A DNA stretch of 64,000 nucleotides from Phytophthora sp. 'mugwort' (GCA_033558025.1 JAUCEF010000007.1:8866001-8930000); one strand, 5' to 3'. Shown: positions 32,111 through 43,918, counted from the stretch's first letter. Translations and numbers: made by a program. The notes: generated by a model not told the origin, from the sequence alone.

Positions 32111-35100
32111 ATGGAGCAGCAGCCTTCCGCGCTTAGTCGAGGCGGCCGCAAGCGCCGCGGCGGCGGCAAGCGCAAGCGTAGTACCAGCCGTCTTAGCGAA
32201 GAAGAGAAGCGCAAGACGGAGGAGCTGCAGCCCAAGCAAGAAGGAGGAGAGGAAGAACAGGAAGAGAAGGAGGACAAGGCCCCTCAGCAGTGGAGCTGCC
32301 CCGCTTGCACGTTCCTCAATGAGGCGTCGCGCTGCTTCTGCGAGATGTGCGAGAGCCCGAACCCGTCGCCGCCACCGTCCTCCGCCCGCGTGCTCGGAGG
32401 AGTCGCCGCTGCCGCGGACTGGGGCTGCGCAGCCTGCACCATGGTGAACCCCGCGGCCGTGCGCATCTGTGGCGTCTGCGGGACGCTGAACCCGCGGCCG
32501 GCGATGCCTCGTGGTCTGAACATTGCGCGATTGTCAAAGCCACTCGGAGGAGATAACTCGCTCTCGTCTTCTAGTGAGGACAGCGAGGAAGAGGACAATG
32601 ACAGCGACGACGAAGAGGAGAACGAGGACACTTGGACCTGTACAAGTTGTGACACGCTATCCAGCACACGCACGTGTCCGACCTGCTTCGCACAGCGACC
32701 GAAAGTTGCGCGAAGGTCCGGCGAAGCAGAGAAGAAGAGCGACATGGAGAAGAAGCAGGAACTTTTGAAGAAACGCAAGCGACGGAAACGCGACAAGAAG
32801 CTGCAGGAGCGAGCGAAGATGGCCTATGGCATCTCCATTTACGAGCTGAAGAAGCTGGTTCTCGAACCCACCAGCAGTCGCTTGGTCGACACGTTGCAGG
32901 CGCTGACACACACGCTAGCGATGATGGATGCGTCGACGGATAATGAGTGGGCCGATGGACCATCATTTCTCATCCGCGGCTTTGGTGGTGGATCGGCAGT
33001 GAAAGCTAAAGATCCGGAATTATTGACGATTCTAGCAGATCTTTTCCGTGGTCAGGAACGCACGTATCCTGTAGAAGTTCGACTTCTTGCTGTGCAGTCC
33101 ATTAACTACTTGATGAAGATGGACCGGCACATGTTTGCTCGGTCGAAGCTGGTGGAGATTGTCGGCTTGTACATCACTGATCTGTTAGCGTGGAAGAGCA
33201 AGAAGAACACTGGTGCTCCAAGCTCCGATAAGAGTGCACAGATGATCGTGGAAGAGTGTTTAAGCGGTTTGTCGAGTATGTGCAGTACTGAGGCATTCGC
33301 TCTTCGTGAACTGCTGGCGCACGGTAATTTTGTTGGGTACATGGATCTCCTACTCTGTCTCGTGGATGGGGATGAAGAAAAAGATGGCGGCTTTCACCCA
33401 AGTATTGTAATGACGGCGCTGGGTATTTTACAGAAGTGCTGTGTGAAGTTGCGATGGAGTGGAAAGTCCCAGCAAAGACACCGTCGAAATGATAGTGAAA
33501 AGCCGAGCGTGTTTGGAGCAGCTACTAAAAAAGTGCCTCAGGAAGGCCAGCTTACGGTGGAGCTTGCGACCAAGTTGATTGGATTTTTGCGCCATGTCTT
33601 ACAGCACAAACACGTACCGCTACACGTCAAGGCAGCAAAGTGTTTGCTACTGATCTTTCATCGTACGCCTAGTGACCGCCCCGAGATCATCGGAAAGCTT
33701 GTGACATCGGAAGTGTTGCGCAAGTTTATTGCAATCGTAGTAAACTCCAACGGCGAAGAATCAGACGATTCGCGTCTTGCAATGGTCACACTGTTGCTTC
33801 ATTTATTCGACAACCGACCGCAGCTTGTCAACATGTTTGTACGGGAGAAGATTTATACAGATTTGCTCAGTGGCATGCTGCAAATGCTACAGTCTTCGTC
33901 AACAGCTCTTCGGACCAACACTTTGAAACTCACGGCAATGCTTACTCGAGTGGTATGCAAGAAAATATCATTGGGGGCTGCTAGCAGTTCACACCGCAAC
34001 TCGATGGATGGATCCGCTTTAGGGGAACGAACGACTTTTACTTCGAACGGTTCTGCGGCACGATCACCCCGAAGTCGACGCAATCGCCAACGTTTGAATT
34101 CATTGCCGGACCCAGATGTGTTATCCACATTATTGCTCGACTTCATCCGAGCAGATTCAATTCCTGCTGTGAATGTTCTTTTGAAGGACGGCGCCGATTT
34201 GAACTTTCCAAAAATGTTTGATTCTCAAGGAATCGAGATTGAGAAGCCACTGAATATTGCAGTGGAGTGTGCATCACTCGGAATGGTACGACTTCTCTTG
34301 AAACGAGGCGCTGACATTCACCAGGTAGGAATCGGTGGCACAGCACTCCACGTAGCAGCTAGGAATGGCCGCTGTGATGTTGCTGCTTTTCTGCTGCAAT
34401 GTGGAGCTCGTGTGCAAGCTAAGAACCGAGAAAAGAAAACCGTCATGGACGTGGTGCATTCAGCAGACAAGGGAGCAGGCGAGAGTTGTTCAGTGGAGTC
34501 AATTCCATCCCCTATGAAAAAATTGCTGGAGCTTCATCAGCAAACAGCGGGCACGCGAGATTACGACAGCGATCTATCAGAAAGCGATGAAATGACTAGC
34601 GGTATGAGTCGAACGTGGTTTTACCCATCAGATCAAGATGATGAGTATGGGGATGATGATGACGATATGGATGATGACGAACTGGAAGGGGAAGAAGGAG
34701 TCTACATGGATTATGATGATGACGACGATGAAGGTTTTGATGATATGGATCAGCGTGATATGGAAATGGGTGACGAAGAGATCCTCAGTGACGAGGATAT
34801 GACCTACTCCGATGGTGACGCGTCGAGCGAGGCGACAGCGGTTAACAAACGCCGCTTTGACTCGATTTCATCTGACTCGGAGATGAAGACCGAGGAGTCT
34901 CAAGGTACGATTGGTGGCGACATTTTGAGCCCCGCTAGACGGAGACGTGCGTCGAGTGTAAGCGACAAAGACTGTCCGGGTGAAAATGCAATTTTGGAAC
35001 AAAAGGCAATCGGTGCCACAACTGACGAGGTTTATGATTTTTGTCTCGCCATCACCCAATGTTTGTTGGCAGTGCTGCATGATATGGACATCCAGAACGT

Positions 35101-38100
35101 GGAACGATCTGTTTTGTCTACGGTGGCTTGTGTGTTGGAAATGGCACCATCGCAGCTTATTCGTGATTTAGACGAAGCAGATGTGATGCTCATTTTGGAT
35201 ACAGTACACTTCTTGCTTCAAGGCAAGAAACTTCACCAGGTTAGCTCAGTCGCAGCACATTCTTCGACAAACAGCGTTGCACTAACGTCGTCGCCAACAG
35301 GAACTCAAATAGGAAGCACAGCAGCAGCTCACAATTCAAACTTGCCGTCATTCATCTTAGCAGTCCGTATTTTGCAAGCGATGGTGAGGAAGTCGTCCAA
35401 GGAATCTTCTATTTTTCATCAAATCGAAAGGAGAGGTATCAGTGAGCAGATCGAGCAATTGAATGATGCATCTGCTTGCTGGGTCAGTACATCATCATCC
35501 CATGATGAAGCTTCTTCCTCTCAGAGCCCTCGTGATACAATTTTTGGAAGAGGGCTGGATTTGCTCAAGTCACTCCGTGCCGACATGCTTGAAAGTGGTA
35601 TGCTTCACCTTCACAAGCTCCGAAACCTTGCGAGGCGCTTAAAGGAGTTTTCCGACTCGTCGTCTTCATGTGAGAAGGAACTCATCTTGGTCGACTTGGT
35701 GGAACTTTTCGAGCAGCCAAACTCGATCACAACGTATGAATTCAAGCAGTCGGAGTTGCTGCCTGCCGTTCTTCAGTACCTGTCACCGCAGGGTGATCTC
35801 GATGAAACCCGAGCTACGACGTTGATGCGAGCGTTCGAGCGTTGCCCATCTGCACTGAAGCAACTGATTTTCCGGTTGCAGAGTATCATTACTCAAGAGG
35901 AGGATTTTCCTTTGGTTTCTTTCAATACTGGCAAGGGAAGAGAGCTTTATCCACTAACTCGACAGCTCAAGATCGCGTTTATGCGGCCTGGCGACAGAAA
36001 TGTACATGACGGTTCTTCTAGTCGTCCCAAAGGAAAATCTATTCACTCCTCGCCGCTGACCCATTTCCAATCATTTGAGAGAACAGTCGCCCGTTGCATG
36101 CCAGTGATCGATGTAGATCTGTCTTTGTTGTACCTCAATTTGGTAGGACACTCCATCCAGAAAGTGGTGGAGGGAAAGTGGAAAAAGTTCTTAATTGTGG
36201 GGTATGATGATACACGGTCGCACCATTTGGTCAAACCTATTGGTGGTACAGACGACGATCTCTCTGAAATGGTGTTACATGACTCTCAATGCAAGTTGAC
36301 TGGAAGCGTTGAGGTATACGAAAGCGTTTCATTGGATTTAGCGCTTTTCGGATCACCCGATGCCGATGACAGTGGTGGCCAGTCAGACGGCAAGAAGAAG
36401 CGGAAGAACAATAAACGTAAACGGAAGTCATCTGCTCAAAAGCATCAGCAACTTGATAACGATGACACCTTTCAAGTGGAGGTTAAAAATGCAGGTATGG
36501 TGAAAATGGCAAGCCTCCCAGGGGCCTGGTATGCGGCAGTACTCGTGAACGATTTGGGCGAGATCCTAAAACCAAGCGATGGAAAATACCAGACAAGTGA
36601 ACAGGTACTTGCAGCTCAGGATAATCACTCTGTGAAACTCCTGGCTGAAAACCGAATTGTCCGCAAGGTACCAACTGATTGCATTCGCCCGCGGAGTCTT
36701 CAGCCCCAAGTGGGCAGCATTGTTGAAGTGGATGGTTCTTTGGGAGAAGTCACTAACATTTACAGTAATGACCGCTCATCGGGTAGTGCTGCAAACAAAC
36801 TGTTGGATGTGAAGGTTAACGCCGATATCGAGAAAAGTCGTGTGAAGAAGGATCGTGTCTGCTATCCGCCACAACACGCGGCCACGCCTAAATTTGGTAA
36901 CGCGGGAGATCGAATTGAGGCGATGAGTATCCGACGATTGTTCCCAGCTCGAGATAGCTCGTTGCTGGCAGGTAGCGTTGGTGATCGTGTGTGGGTTTTG
37001 CCTCCCTCGGGGTCATCTGTTAAGGATCTCTGTGTGCCGGGAACGATCAAGAGCTTTCCTTCTGGACTGGCCTCTATTCGTGAGTCGTCCACTGTTCTTG
37101 TGGAAATTTCGTTTGGGTCAGCACAACCTCCCCTCGCTGTTAAGGTGAATCAAGATCGAGTATTGAATTTTGCTGTAGACGGGGTGGTGTCATCTGGTCG
37201 CGGTCCTTCTCGTCTATTGGCAGCACTGCAGATGGCTTCAGGTTGTGGTGGCTCAAGCAGATTTTTGGGTGGGGAGAGCAATGACCTAAACAGTAACACC
37301 TCTGCTATTCACCGAGCTTTCGCAAGGGTTGCAGGATCGCTGCAACAAAATCGACTTGGAGGTGGGCTAGGATGTTCAAACACTGCGATGGACCAGCTCC
37401 GTAATTTGATATCGCGCAACTCTCTTAGTGGGTCGAATGCACCCAACGACGTCGACACTGCCGAGCAAGCTCCAACAACTGCACAAGTTGCTGAATCCCA
37501 CTCTCTTTTAAATGAACTGATCGGGGGCGAAGTACAAATTGAAGAGGAAACATCGACATCGGCATCCTCTTCTTCGACTAGTGCAAACGCGACTAGAAAA
37601 TCTACTGCGCAAGAAAAATCGAGGGAAGATACTTTGACGACTGCGCAGATGTATCTTAAAACTCACGTTGCCAAGCCCAAAATGACTTGCTCGCAATTGC
37701 CGAAGGTGAATTTGGTGATTGGATTCCGCAAGTGCAATGCAAGCGTCGCAGCACAGGATCGGATTGTGGTGTCGTCTGAATTTGGTCTTGAGCGGGTTGA
37801 CAAAAGCAAGGTCACACCTGCATTGCCACTTTTTATTCAGCGAGATCCGTCTACGCAGCGATTTGAGGCAAAAGCTGGTGCTCGCATGGCCCTGCTAGAC
37901 GTCTTCAGCTCATTCAGCGGAGCCTCGGTCTCAGGGGGTTCGCAAAAGAAGAAACGGAGAAAATTGTCGCCTGTAGCTCAGCGAAAGGCTGCGTCGGAAG
38001 CAGCTACTTGGGATATTGAGAAGTTTCTTGGGTTTATGATGGCACTACGTGGGCCGACCACATATGGCCGTCCTGGATCGAACGCGAAATATTGCGTTAC

Positions 38101-40363
38101 CTTCTCGAAGTTTGCGGACCCTGATACGAATTATAGTCTGCTAAAACCCGATGGATTTGTTTCGCTCATGGTCCATGAATGCAAAGATCCTGTTAAGTCG
38201 AAGCAGTTGTTGAAGTTTCTGCGGTCACGAGGCTATTCAGAGAAATTGTTGACTTCCGGTGGGTCTCGCAGCAGCAGCGGGGATGAAGAGGAAGAGAAGA
38301 ACTCACCTAATGGTGTACACAAGACTGCTCATGCCAAGATATCTGGCAGCAAAATGCTGCGACAGCCTGTGATACTTCGTGGATTTCCTGCGGATCAGAA
38401 TGTGCTAAAATGTGTGGAAGATCTGCGTCAAGAATACCGCGGTAGAACTTGCGCTAGTACGCCCAGCAGTGACACGATATCTTCTGCGGATGCCGCTCTA
38501 CCGCCCTGGCAGCTGACGTACAAGCTTTACTGCGATTTTCAAGTCGAATGGCAGACATCTTCATCCAACATAAGCGCATCTGATTCGCTGGGCGCTAGTA
38601 CTGCGTCGCTGGAACCTTTAGCAGTTTTAGAGTCTAAACCACCTGCGTGGTTATTGCAGCATGGGATTGTTACACTTGACGGTATGAACGCAAATGGTGC
38701 TGCAGAAGCGTCTCGGTGGTTGAGTCGGATCACTGCCTCACAGACTGGCAGCGGAGCGCATGACGGGCTCGTTGTGTCTGGTTCGGTGGCAAGTGCGGTG
38801 CGCTTGCTTCGATATTTATTTCAATTTCGCGCTGATATGACATCTCTCGATGAAGCACTTTGGACGAGCCCGCGATTGTATAATAAGCTGGAGACACAGA
38901 TGCAAGATGTGCTCTCCATGTGTAGTGGTATTTATCCGCCTTGGTGTGATGCATTGGTAACGCATTGCAAGTTTTTCTTCCCGCGTGAACTACGGGAAAA
39001 ACTGTTTCGCTCGACGTCTTTTGGCTGCACGCGCTCGTTGCACTGGTTCCGCAATCAGCTAAACCTCGAAGAAAGCTCAGGCGACTCAATGGGGTCAATG
39101 GTGGGAGGCGGCATTTACAACCAAGAGATTTCCATCTCTCCAATCCCGAAAGAACGCGTTAAAGTTCATCGCGAAAATATTCTGCAATCCGCAGAGGCCG
39201 TGATGAAAATGCACGCCAAGCGCAAAGCTATCCTGGATGTGGTATTTGTTGGCGAGAAGGGCTATGGATCAGGAGTGACGGCGGCATTCTACTCCACGAC
39301 AGCACACGCGTTGCAATTGGTTACAGAGAATCAGAAGCATCTTTATTGGCTGCCTGGTGAGGACGACGAGGCTCAAGCTGTGAACGCAGAAGCACGACAG
39401 ATTGATGGTACTGGCGCTGTGGATGACATTGCTGATGATGCAGCTGTGATTCGGCACTCGAATGGTTTGTTCCCGTATCCTCACCGCAATCCAAACCCCA
39501 AGCTTGTCGAACGTTTCCGCATGATGGGTAGACTGGCAGGCAAGGCATTGATGGATGAGCGTCTGCTCCCGCTGCCGTTGTCACAGCAGTTTATGAAGCT
39601 TGTGGTTGGCGAAAGCTTTGGGCTACATGAACTGGGCGACATCTTTTTGAGTCACGGACGAATTCTGTATACAATGTACAAGGCTTCCAAGAAACTCGTT
39701 GCGGGTGAGCAGAATGTCCAAATTGATCAGATGAACGCTCAGGAATGGTTGGAAGCCGTCGGGTTCACCTTTATCGACCCCTTTTCGCAGGAACCTCTGG
39801 TTACTGGAGGGGACGAAATCGCTGTGACGGCAGGCAACTTGACGTTATATGTACGAGCTGTGCTGGAGTTGTGGCTCGACTTTGGCATTCATGAGCAAGT
39901 GCTGGCTTTCCGTGAAGGTATTAGTGAGGTGCTTCCTCTGGGAAAATTGCGTCTGCTTTTTGTTCCCGAGTTATTATCGCTGTTATGCGGTGAGGAAGAC
40001 ATCGAGTGGAGTGTGGAGTCCTTGGTGAAGGATACGAAACTTGCGCACGGCTACACGAAGGATAGCCAACCTGTGCAGTTTTTCTTTGAAGTGCTGGAAG
40101 AAATGTCGGCCACAGAGCGTCGAGCATTCCTGCTGTACGCAACGGGTTGCCCGAACCTCCCGCCTGGAGGGTTTCAGACGCTTAAGCCGCCCTTCGAGGT
40201 CGTCCGTCGGGTCGTCGACAACTTGGATGTGGATCGCGCTCTTCCGTTTGCACGAACCTGCACCAATACGCTGCACCTGCCGGCCTACTCCAGCAAGGAC
40301 GTGCTTGCGAAGCAGATGGCCTTTGCTATTGCCAATAGCCGTGGCGTCATTGATCGTGACTAA
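32111..40363 (+). CDS. Giant HECT E3 ubiquitin ligase with RanBP2 zinc fingers and ankyrin repeats
   Basis: A single frame of 2750 residues. HECT ligases take ubiquitin from an E2 onto a catalytic Cys before passing it to the substrate. Three RanBP2-type zinc fingers lie at residues 61-85, 104-128 and 175-197 (CPACTFLNEASRCFCEMC is the first). The third is shorter, with C-x8-C in the middle. A helical armadillo-like part spans 240-640. Ankyrin repeats lie at 710-790 (GTALHVAARNGRCDVAAFLL). A long acidic tract lies at about 836-906. The C-terminal HECT domain starts near 2375 and resembles the UFD4/TRIP12 type, with catalytic Cys2717 in ARTCTNTLHLPAYSS. RanBP2 fingers may bind ubiquitin. The ATG at 32111 is the first in frame. 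Confidence 0.85.
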   Translation: MEQQPSALSRGGRKRRGGGKRKRSTSRLSEEEKRKTEELQPKQEGGEEEQEEKEDKAPQQWSCPACTFLNEASRCFCEMCESPNPSPPPSSARVLGGVAAAADWGCAACTMVNPAAVRICGVCGTLNPRPAMPRGLNIARLSKPLGGDNSLSSSSEDSEEEDNDSDDEEENEDTWTCTSCDTLSSTRTCPTCFAQRPKVARRSGEAEKKSDMEKKQELLKKRKRRKRDKKLQERAKMAYGISIYELKKLVLEPTSSRLVDTLQALTHTLAMMDASTDNEWADGPSFLIRGFGGGSAVKAKDPELLTILADLFRGQERTYPVEVRLLAVQSINYLMKMDRHMFARSKLVEIVGLYITDLLAWKSKKNTGAPSSDKSAQMIVEECLSGLSSMCSTEAFALRELLAHGNFVGYMDLLLCLVDGDEEKDGGFHPSIVMTALGILQKCCVKLRWSGKSQQRHRRNDSEKPSVFGAATKKVPQEGQLTVELATKLIGFLRHVLQHKHVPLHVKAAKCLLLIFHRTPSDRPEIIGKLVTSEVLRKFIAIVVNSNGEESDDSRLAMVTLLLHLFDNRPQLVNMFVREKIYTDLLSGMLQMLQSSSTALRTNTLKLTAMLTRVVCKKISLGAASSSHRNSMDGSALGERTTFTSNGSAARSPRSRRNRQRLNSLPDPDVLSTLLLDFIRADSIPAVNVLLKDGADLNFPKMFDSQGIEIEKPLNIAVECASLGMVRLLLKRGADIHQVGIGGTALHVAARNGRCDVAAFLLQCGARVQAKNREKKTVMDVVHSADKGAGESCSVESIPSPMKKLLELHQQTAGTRDYDSDLSESDEMTSGMSRTWFYPSDQDDEYGDDDDDMDDDELEGEEGVYMDYDDDDDEGFDDMDQRDMEMGDEEILSDEDMTYSDGDASSEATAVNKRRFDSISSDSEMKTEESQGTIGGDILSPARRRRASSVSDKDCPGENAILEQKAIGATTDEVYDFCLAITQCLLAVLHDMDIQNVERSVLSTVACVLEMAPSQLIRDLDEADVMLILDTVHFLLQGKKLHQVSSVAAHSSTNSVALTSSPTGTQIGSTAAAHNSNLPSFILAVRILQAMVRKSSKESSIFHQIERRGISEQIEQLNDASACWVSTSSSHDEASSSQSPRDTIFGRGLDLLKSLRADMLESGMLHLHKLRNLARRLKEFSDSSSSCEKELILVDLVELFEQPNSITTYEFKQSELLPAVLQYLSPQGDLDETRATTLMRAFERCPSALKQLIFRLQSIITQEEDFPLVSFNTGKGRELYPLTRQLKIAFMRPGDRNVHDGSSSRPKGKSIHSSPLTHFQSFERTVARCMPVIDVDLSLLYLNLVGHSIQKVVEGKWKKFLIVGYDDTRSHHLVKPIGGTDDDLSEMVLHDSQCKLTGSVEVYESVSLDLALFGSPDADDSGGQSDGKKKRKNNKRKRKSSAQKHQQLDNDDTFQVEVKNAGMVKMASLPGAWYAAVLVNDLGEILKPSDGKYQTSEQVLAAQDNHSVKLLAENRIVRKVPTDCIRPRSLQPQVGSIVEVDGSLGEVTNIYSNDRSSGSAANKLLDVKVNADIEKSRVKKDRVCYPPQHAATPKFGNAGDRIEAMSIRRLFPARDSSLLAGSVGDRVWVLPPSGSSVKDLCVPGTIKSFPSGLASIRESSTVLVEISFGSAQPPLAVKVNQDRVLNFAVDGVVSSGRGPSRLLAALQMASGCGGSSRFLGGESNDLNSNTSAIHRAFARVAGSLQQNRLGGGLGCSNTAMDQLRNLISRNSLSGSNAPNDVDTAEQAPTTAQVAESHSLLNELIGGEVQIEEETSTSASSSSTSANATRKSTAQEKSREDTLTTAQMYLKTHVAKPKMTCSQLPKVNLVIGFRKCNASVAAQDRIVVSSEFGLERVDKSKVTPALPLFIQRDPSTQRFEAKAGARMALLDVFSSFSGASVSGGSQKKKRRKLSPVAQRKAASEAATWDIEKFLGFMMALRGPTTYGRPGSNAKYCVTFSKFADPDTNYSLLKPDGFVSLMVHECKDPVKSKQLLKFLRSRGYSEKLLTSGGSRSSSGDEEEEKNSPNGVHKTAHAKISGSKMLRQPVILRGFPADQNVLKCVEDLRQEYRGRTCASTPSSDTISSADAALPPWQLTYKLYCDFQVEWQTSSSNISASDSLGASTASLEPLAVLESKPPAWLLQHGIVTLDGMNANGAAEASRWLSRITASQTGSGAHDGLVVSGSVASAVRLLRYLFQFRADMTSLDEALWTSPRLYNKLETQMQDVLSMCSGIYPPWCDALVTHCKFFFPRELREKLFRSTSFGCTRSLHWFRNQLNLEESSGDSMGSMVGGGIYNQEISISPIPKERVKVHRENILQSAEAVMKMHAKRKAILDVVFVGEKGYGSGVTAAFYSTTAHALQLVTENQKHLYWLPGEDDEAQAVNAEARQIDGTGAVDDIADDAAVIRHSNGLFPYPHRNPNPKLVERFRMMGRLAGKALMDERLLPLPLSQQFMKLVVGESFGLHELGDIFLSHGRILYTMYKASKKLVAGEQNVQIDQMNAQEWLEAVGFTFIDPFSQEPLVTGGDEIAVTAGNLTLYVRAVLELWLDFGIHEQVLAFREGISEVLPLGKLRLLFVPELLSLLCGEEDIEWSVESLVKDTKLAHGYTKDSQPVQFFFEVLEEMSATERRAFLLYATGCPNLPPGGFQTLKPPFEVVRRVVDNLDVDRALPFARTCTNTLHLPAYSSKDVLAKQMAFAIANSRGVIDRD

Positions 40364-40470
40364 GCTGGACTGATCTTTGCATGTTAGACAAAAGGTTATT
40401 GGTTTTCCAGTTTGTTGATCAGTACTGTATAAAACGACGCAAGTATAGACTTTGGAGCAGTTTTGTGCGC

Positions 40471-42358
40471 CTACTTGGGTGATTTGATTGGGACCTTCTT
40501 GGCTTTAGGCGTCTTGATTGTGGTATCTCTATCAATAGACGATTTAGAGGCATTAGTATGAGCTGCTGCGCTCATACTCGATCCAGTTTTCTTTGGGCTT
40601 TTGTTGGCCGCTTTCTTCAGGCGTGATTTCCCTGCATTTGGTGGTGATTCTGTAAATGTTGTCACAGGCGCTGGCCGTTGCTCGTTCTCCCAGTCGATCA
40701 GGACTTGACGGATCTGACAGTCGAGCAGTCTACGTTAGACCTGTCCTGACAAAAAAACTTAGGAATGGGTTTGAGCTTGACCTTACCTCTGCTCTGGATT
40801 TGACGATGTTATTGGCTGCATCCAGATCGTCCTTGGCGAAGTAGTATGCGTTCTTGTTGTACTGGTTCTTGAGACTTGGATCAGCGCCGTTATCCAGCAA
40901 CACACGCAGACTCTTCTTTGCTTCGTGGAATACAGCGATTGCGACTGGAGTCCAGCCCCGACAGTCCCGAGAATTGACGCTGACTTTCCATACACGAGCG
41001 AGCATTGCTGTTCGCGTTGCAGCTTCTTTCTGTGCTGTCGATGTACTAGCAGCTAATAGTTCGCGAGCTTGCGCCTCGAGAGCTTTTCCCTTGGAGACTA
41101 ACAAGGTCACCATCTCGACGTGGTCGAACTGTGCAGCAAGTGCGAGCAATGTGCTGCCCTTGTCATCACGAATATCCACGCAAGCACGTGGACGTCCTCC
41201 AGTTTCCAAGGCTTCATGAGCAAACTGCTCGAGCCTCTTCTCCAGCTCTTCAACTTTGCCATCTCGGGCGATTTCTAGCAACTCGGAGTGAATCTGCATC
41301 AACGCAAATCGCTCGCGTTCGACGTGATTTGTGATTCTTTCCTGCCATTTCGCTTCAATAGCCTTCCTCCGCTCCTCAACAAACTTGTCAGTCTTTGAAA
41401 GATCCCATTGTGCCAAGACAGCTCGTGTCTCGGGGCTTCTGGCCACGTCGTAGGCTGTTTCCCCCTGCTTCGAACGGAGTCGTGGATCTCCGCCGCTTTC
41501 TAGCAGTAGTTGGATTGTTTCCAGATGCCCGTTGTATGCCGCGCGATACAGTGGCGATCGGTTCTCATCGTTGCACTTATTTGGGTCAGCTCCGCGCTCA
41601 AGCAACAAATTTACGATATCATTGTGTCCTTGGCAAGCAGCTTCCGATAGTGCCGTGTGTTCATGGCCATCTCCACTTTCGATGTCGTAGTTCCTGTCAA
41701 GGCAGCTCACAATTGTGTCCAGTTCATTGTCAAAAGCTGCCTCCACCAGTTCCGTACTATTCCGCTTCGTCTCCTTCGCGACACCAATTAGATTCGCAAA
41801 GCCGGCAGTATCCCCGTCTACCTTGCCACCTTCTGAGGGCAAATGCACATGGATGACACACATTTCCTTTGCGGTTGCAGGTGGCGGCGTCTCGGCTCGA
41901 CAGAGCACGACGAGCTTAAAGCGGTCGTTGATAATAAACTCCGTAGTTTCGAGCTCGCCCTCGCTCGGTCGTAGTAGCTTGCCAAACACCTCTGGACAGA
42001 AGAGTTGCTGACGCGAAAACACTTGGCGGGGGAAACTGTCCGGGTGGAAGAAGTGCTCGAGTTCCAGCATCACTACAGTGTCAAAGTTGACAATGAGCAG
42101 CGAACCATGTTTCAATGCACCGACAAGGTGTCGTCGTAAGGAATCAGGCGACATATCGGTTGGGTTAGCCGCCATAAGCATCGTTCCGCGCTGGTACTTG
42201 AGGAACCGCGTGGCTTGTCCCGAAGGGTCCACCACCAACGGGAACTTGTCGGCCACGTACACCGCCGTGTCCATCGCATCCGTCAGCTCCTTGAGAGAGA
42301 CGCGCATCGTCGACTCGTCACCCGCTTCGCCTTCCTCGTGCGTAGTCATCTTGGCCAA
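40471..42358 (-). CDS. Ankyrin-repeat protein, IQANK1-like
   Basis: Two exons (42358-40787 and 40713-40471) join at a GTAAGG/AG intron in phase 0 to give 604 residues. The N-terminal third includes VVDPSGQATRFLKYQRGTML and LRRHLVGALKHGSLLIVNFD, which resemble the region before the ankyrin part of IQANK1-like proteins. Ankyrin repeats lie at about 228-300 (TALSEAACQGHNDIVNLLLE). A helical linker with KWQERITNHVERERFALMQI at about 320-380 may be an IQ-type or coiled segment. A second set of repeats lies at about 400-515. The tail is Lys-rich. The role is unknown; partners are likely proteins. It is convergent with the HECT gene. Confidence 0.7.
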
Positions 42359-42480
42359 TGCGGTCTTAGGACTGAGCTATTGGTAGGTTGAAGTGAAATG
42401 TAGCCATGTTACTAATACGAGGGACTATGTACTGTGCCCTTTACCTGTGTAAAGCGATAGCATGCATCATTAAATCGGCG

Positions 42481-43918
42481 ATGTCGTTCTTCGGGTACCG
42501 GAGCTCCTCGAGCCGAGCCTCGCAGCAGGAGACACACCTGAGCGAGCTCGAGCGGCTGTAAGCGGTGCATCCTCCTTCTTCCCCGTCGCCTGATCTCTCT
42601 AATGATTAATTATCACGCTCTGTACGCGTTTGTGGTTTGCAGGAGAGGGCGTCAGTTGGCGAGTCTCGTGCGCGCAGGAGGTCGGGCCAAGAACCAACAG
42701 CAAACGTCCTTCGAGGTGCCGGTTGCCGACACGCCGCGCGGCCCACTTACGCTGCAGTTGTACGCTACGTTTGCACTTAAACCCACCGAAAGCCATACAG
42801 GAAAAGCGCTAAAACTAACGAAATGCTTCGTCGAACAGACAGCTGCCGACCGAGTTTCCCGTCAAGGTTCCTCGACTTAAGGTGGAATTTCAAACTCCTT
42901 CGCTGCTTTCTAGTGTCGTTTTTTTTACTGACAATGATGCATGTTATTAGACGTCGATTCCAGTGCAGCATCGATGGCTGGACGCTGCGGGCAATGTACA
43001 GGGACATCCGGATTTGAACAAGTGGACGGCGCACTCGGATCTTGGACGTATTGTCACAGAGATCGTCACAGAGCTGAGAATGATGGCGAGAAGCGCGTCG
43101 GCAAGCAAACCGCCAGTATCCCCGGCGAGGAGTAGTTCACCTGCATTGGCGACGTCGTTGTCGTCATACCTGGGATCTCGAGCCAGCTATGCGTCGCCTC
43201 AGCGACAATCGCCACAAGCTCAGACCCAACAAAAGCAGCAGCTACAAACATCGAATACGAGCAAAATGCAACGCACGCAGATGCCAGTGATCCCTGCGAT
43301 TTTTCCCGAGCTCGAAGAACTATCGTAAGTTTAAGGCTAATGTTTGGATAGATAAGGAGACAACGCTAACTCTGCTGTTATGCTGACTCGTGCAGCCTTT
43401 CACAGCTTGAGAAACTGAACTCGGACAAACGCTTACTGAAGAAATTCGTGAAGGAGTTAACCTCGGTGAAAGCGTTTACACAGTTACGAGACGAGGTCTT
43501 GCACAGCAACATGGACATTGCAAAGACGACTCTCGGTTACGAGAGCGAGCTGCGTGAGCTCCAGGAAGTGGTCGGGGCAGAGCGAGTAGAGCTACGCGCA
43601 GCACAACAGACGCTGGCGGAGAAGCAGGCACGACAGCAGCGCATTGTTGCGGTACGTGTCACTATCACTTTTGTCCATTACAGTGCATTCTAAACGCTCG
43701 AGTTTACCGTTGTGTATGTTACGCAGCGCCATCGACCAGACGCACTATTGGAGCAGCTCTCGGCAGCAGCAAAAGACGTGGACAACGAGTCGGATGAGAT
43801 TGCCACGCAGTTCTCACACGGCGACATCGAAGTAGCACAGTTCATCGCCATGTACCTACCACAGCGCAACTTGTACCACGAGCGCACGCTTAAGCTTGCG
43901 CGAGTGCATCAGCACTAG
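42481..43918 (+). CDS. VPS37: ESCRT-I subunit VPS37
   Basis: Six exons (42481-42557, 42643-42759, 42839-42914, 42951-43324, 43396-43651, 43727-43918) join in frame to give 363 residues. VPS37 is part of the ESCRT-I complex, which sorts ubiquitinated membrane proteins into multivesicular bodies. The N-terminal part resembles a UEV-like domain as in VPS37A: RGPLTLQLQLPTEFPVKVP, then PVQHRWLDAAGNVQGHPDLN, a strong match. A Ser/Gln-rich linker follows. The C-terminal modifier-of-rudimentary (Mod_r) domain contains LSQLEKLNSDKRLLKKFVKE and IEVAQFIAMYLPQRNLYHER. All introns are 36-85 bases. It is convergent with APC11, 129 bases away. Confidence 0.85.

Noticed and set aside
32026..32796. Minus-strand ORFs at the start of the HECT gene
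   Set aside because: They lie opposite GC-rich coding sequence for the zinc fingers and mirror its codons.
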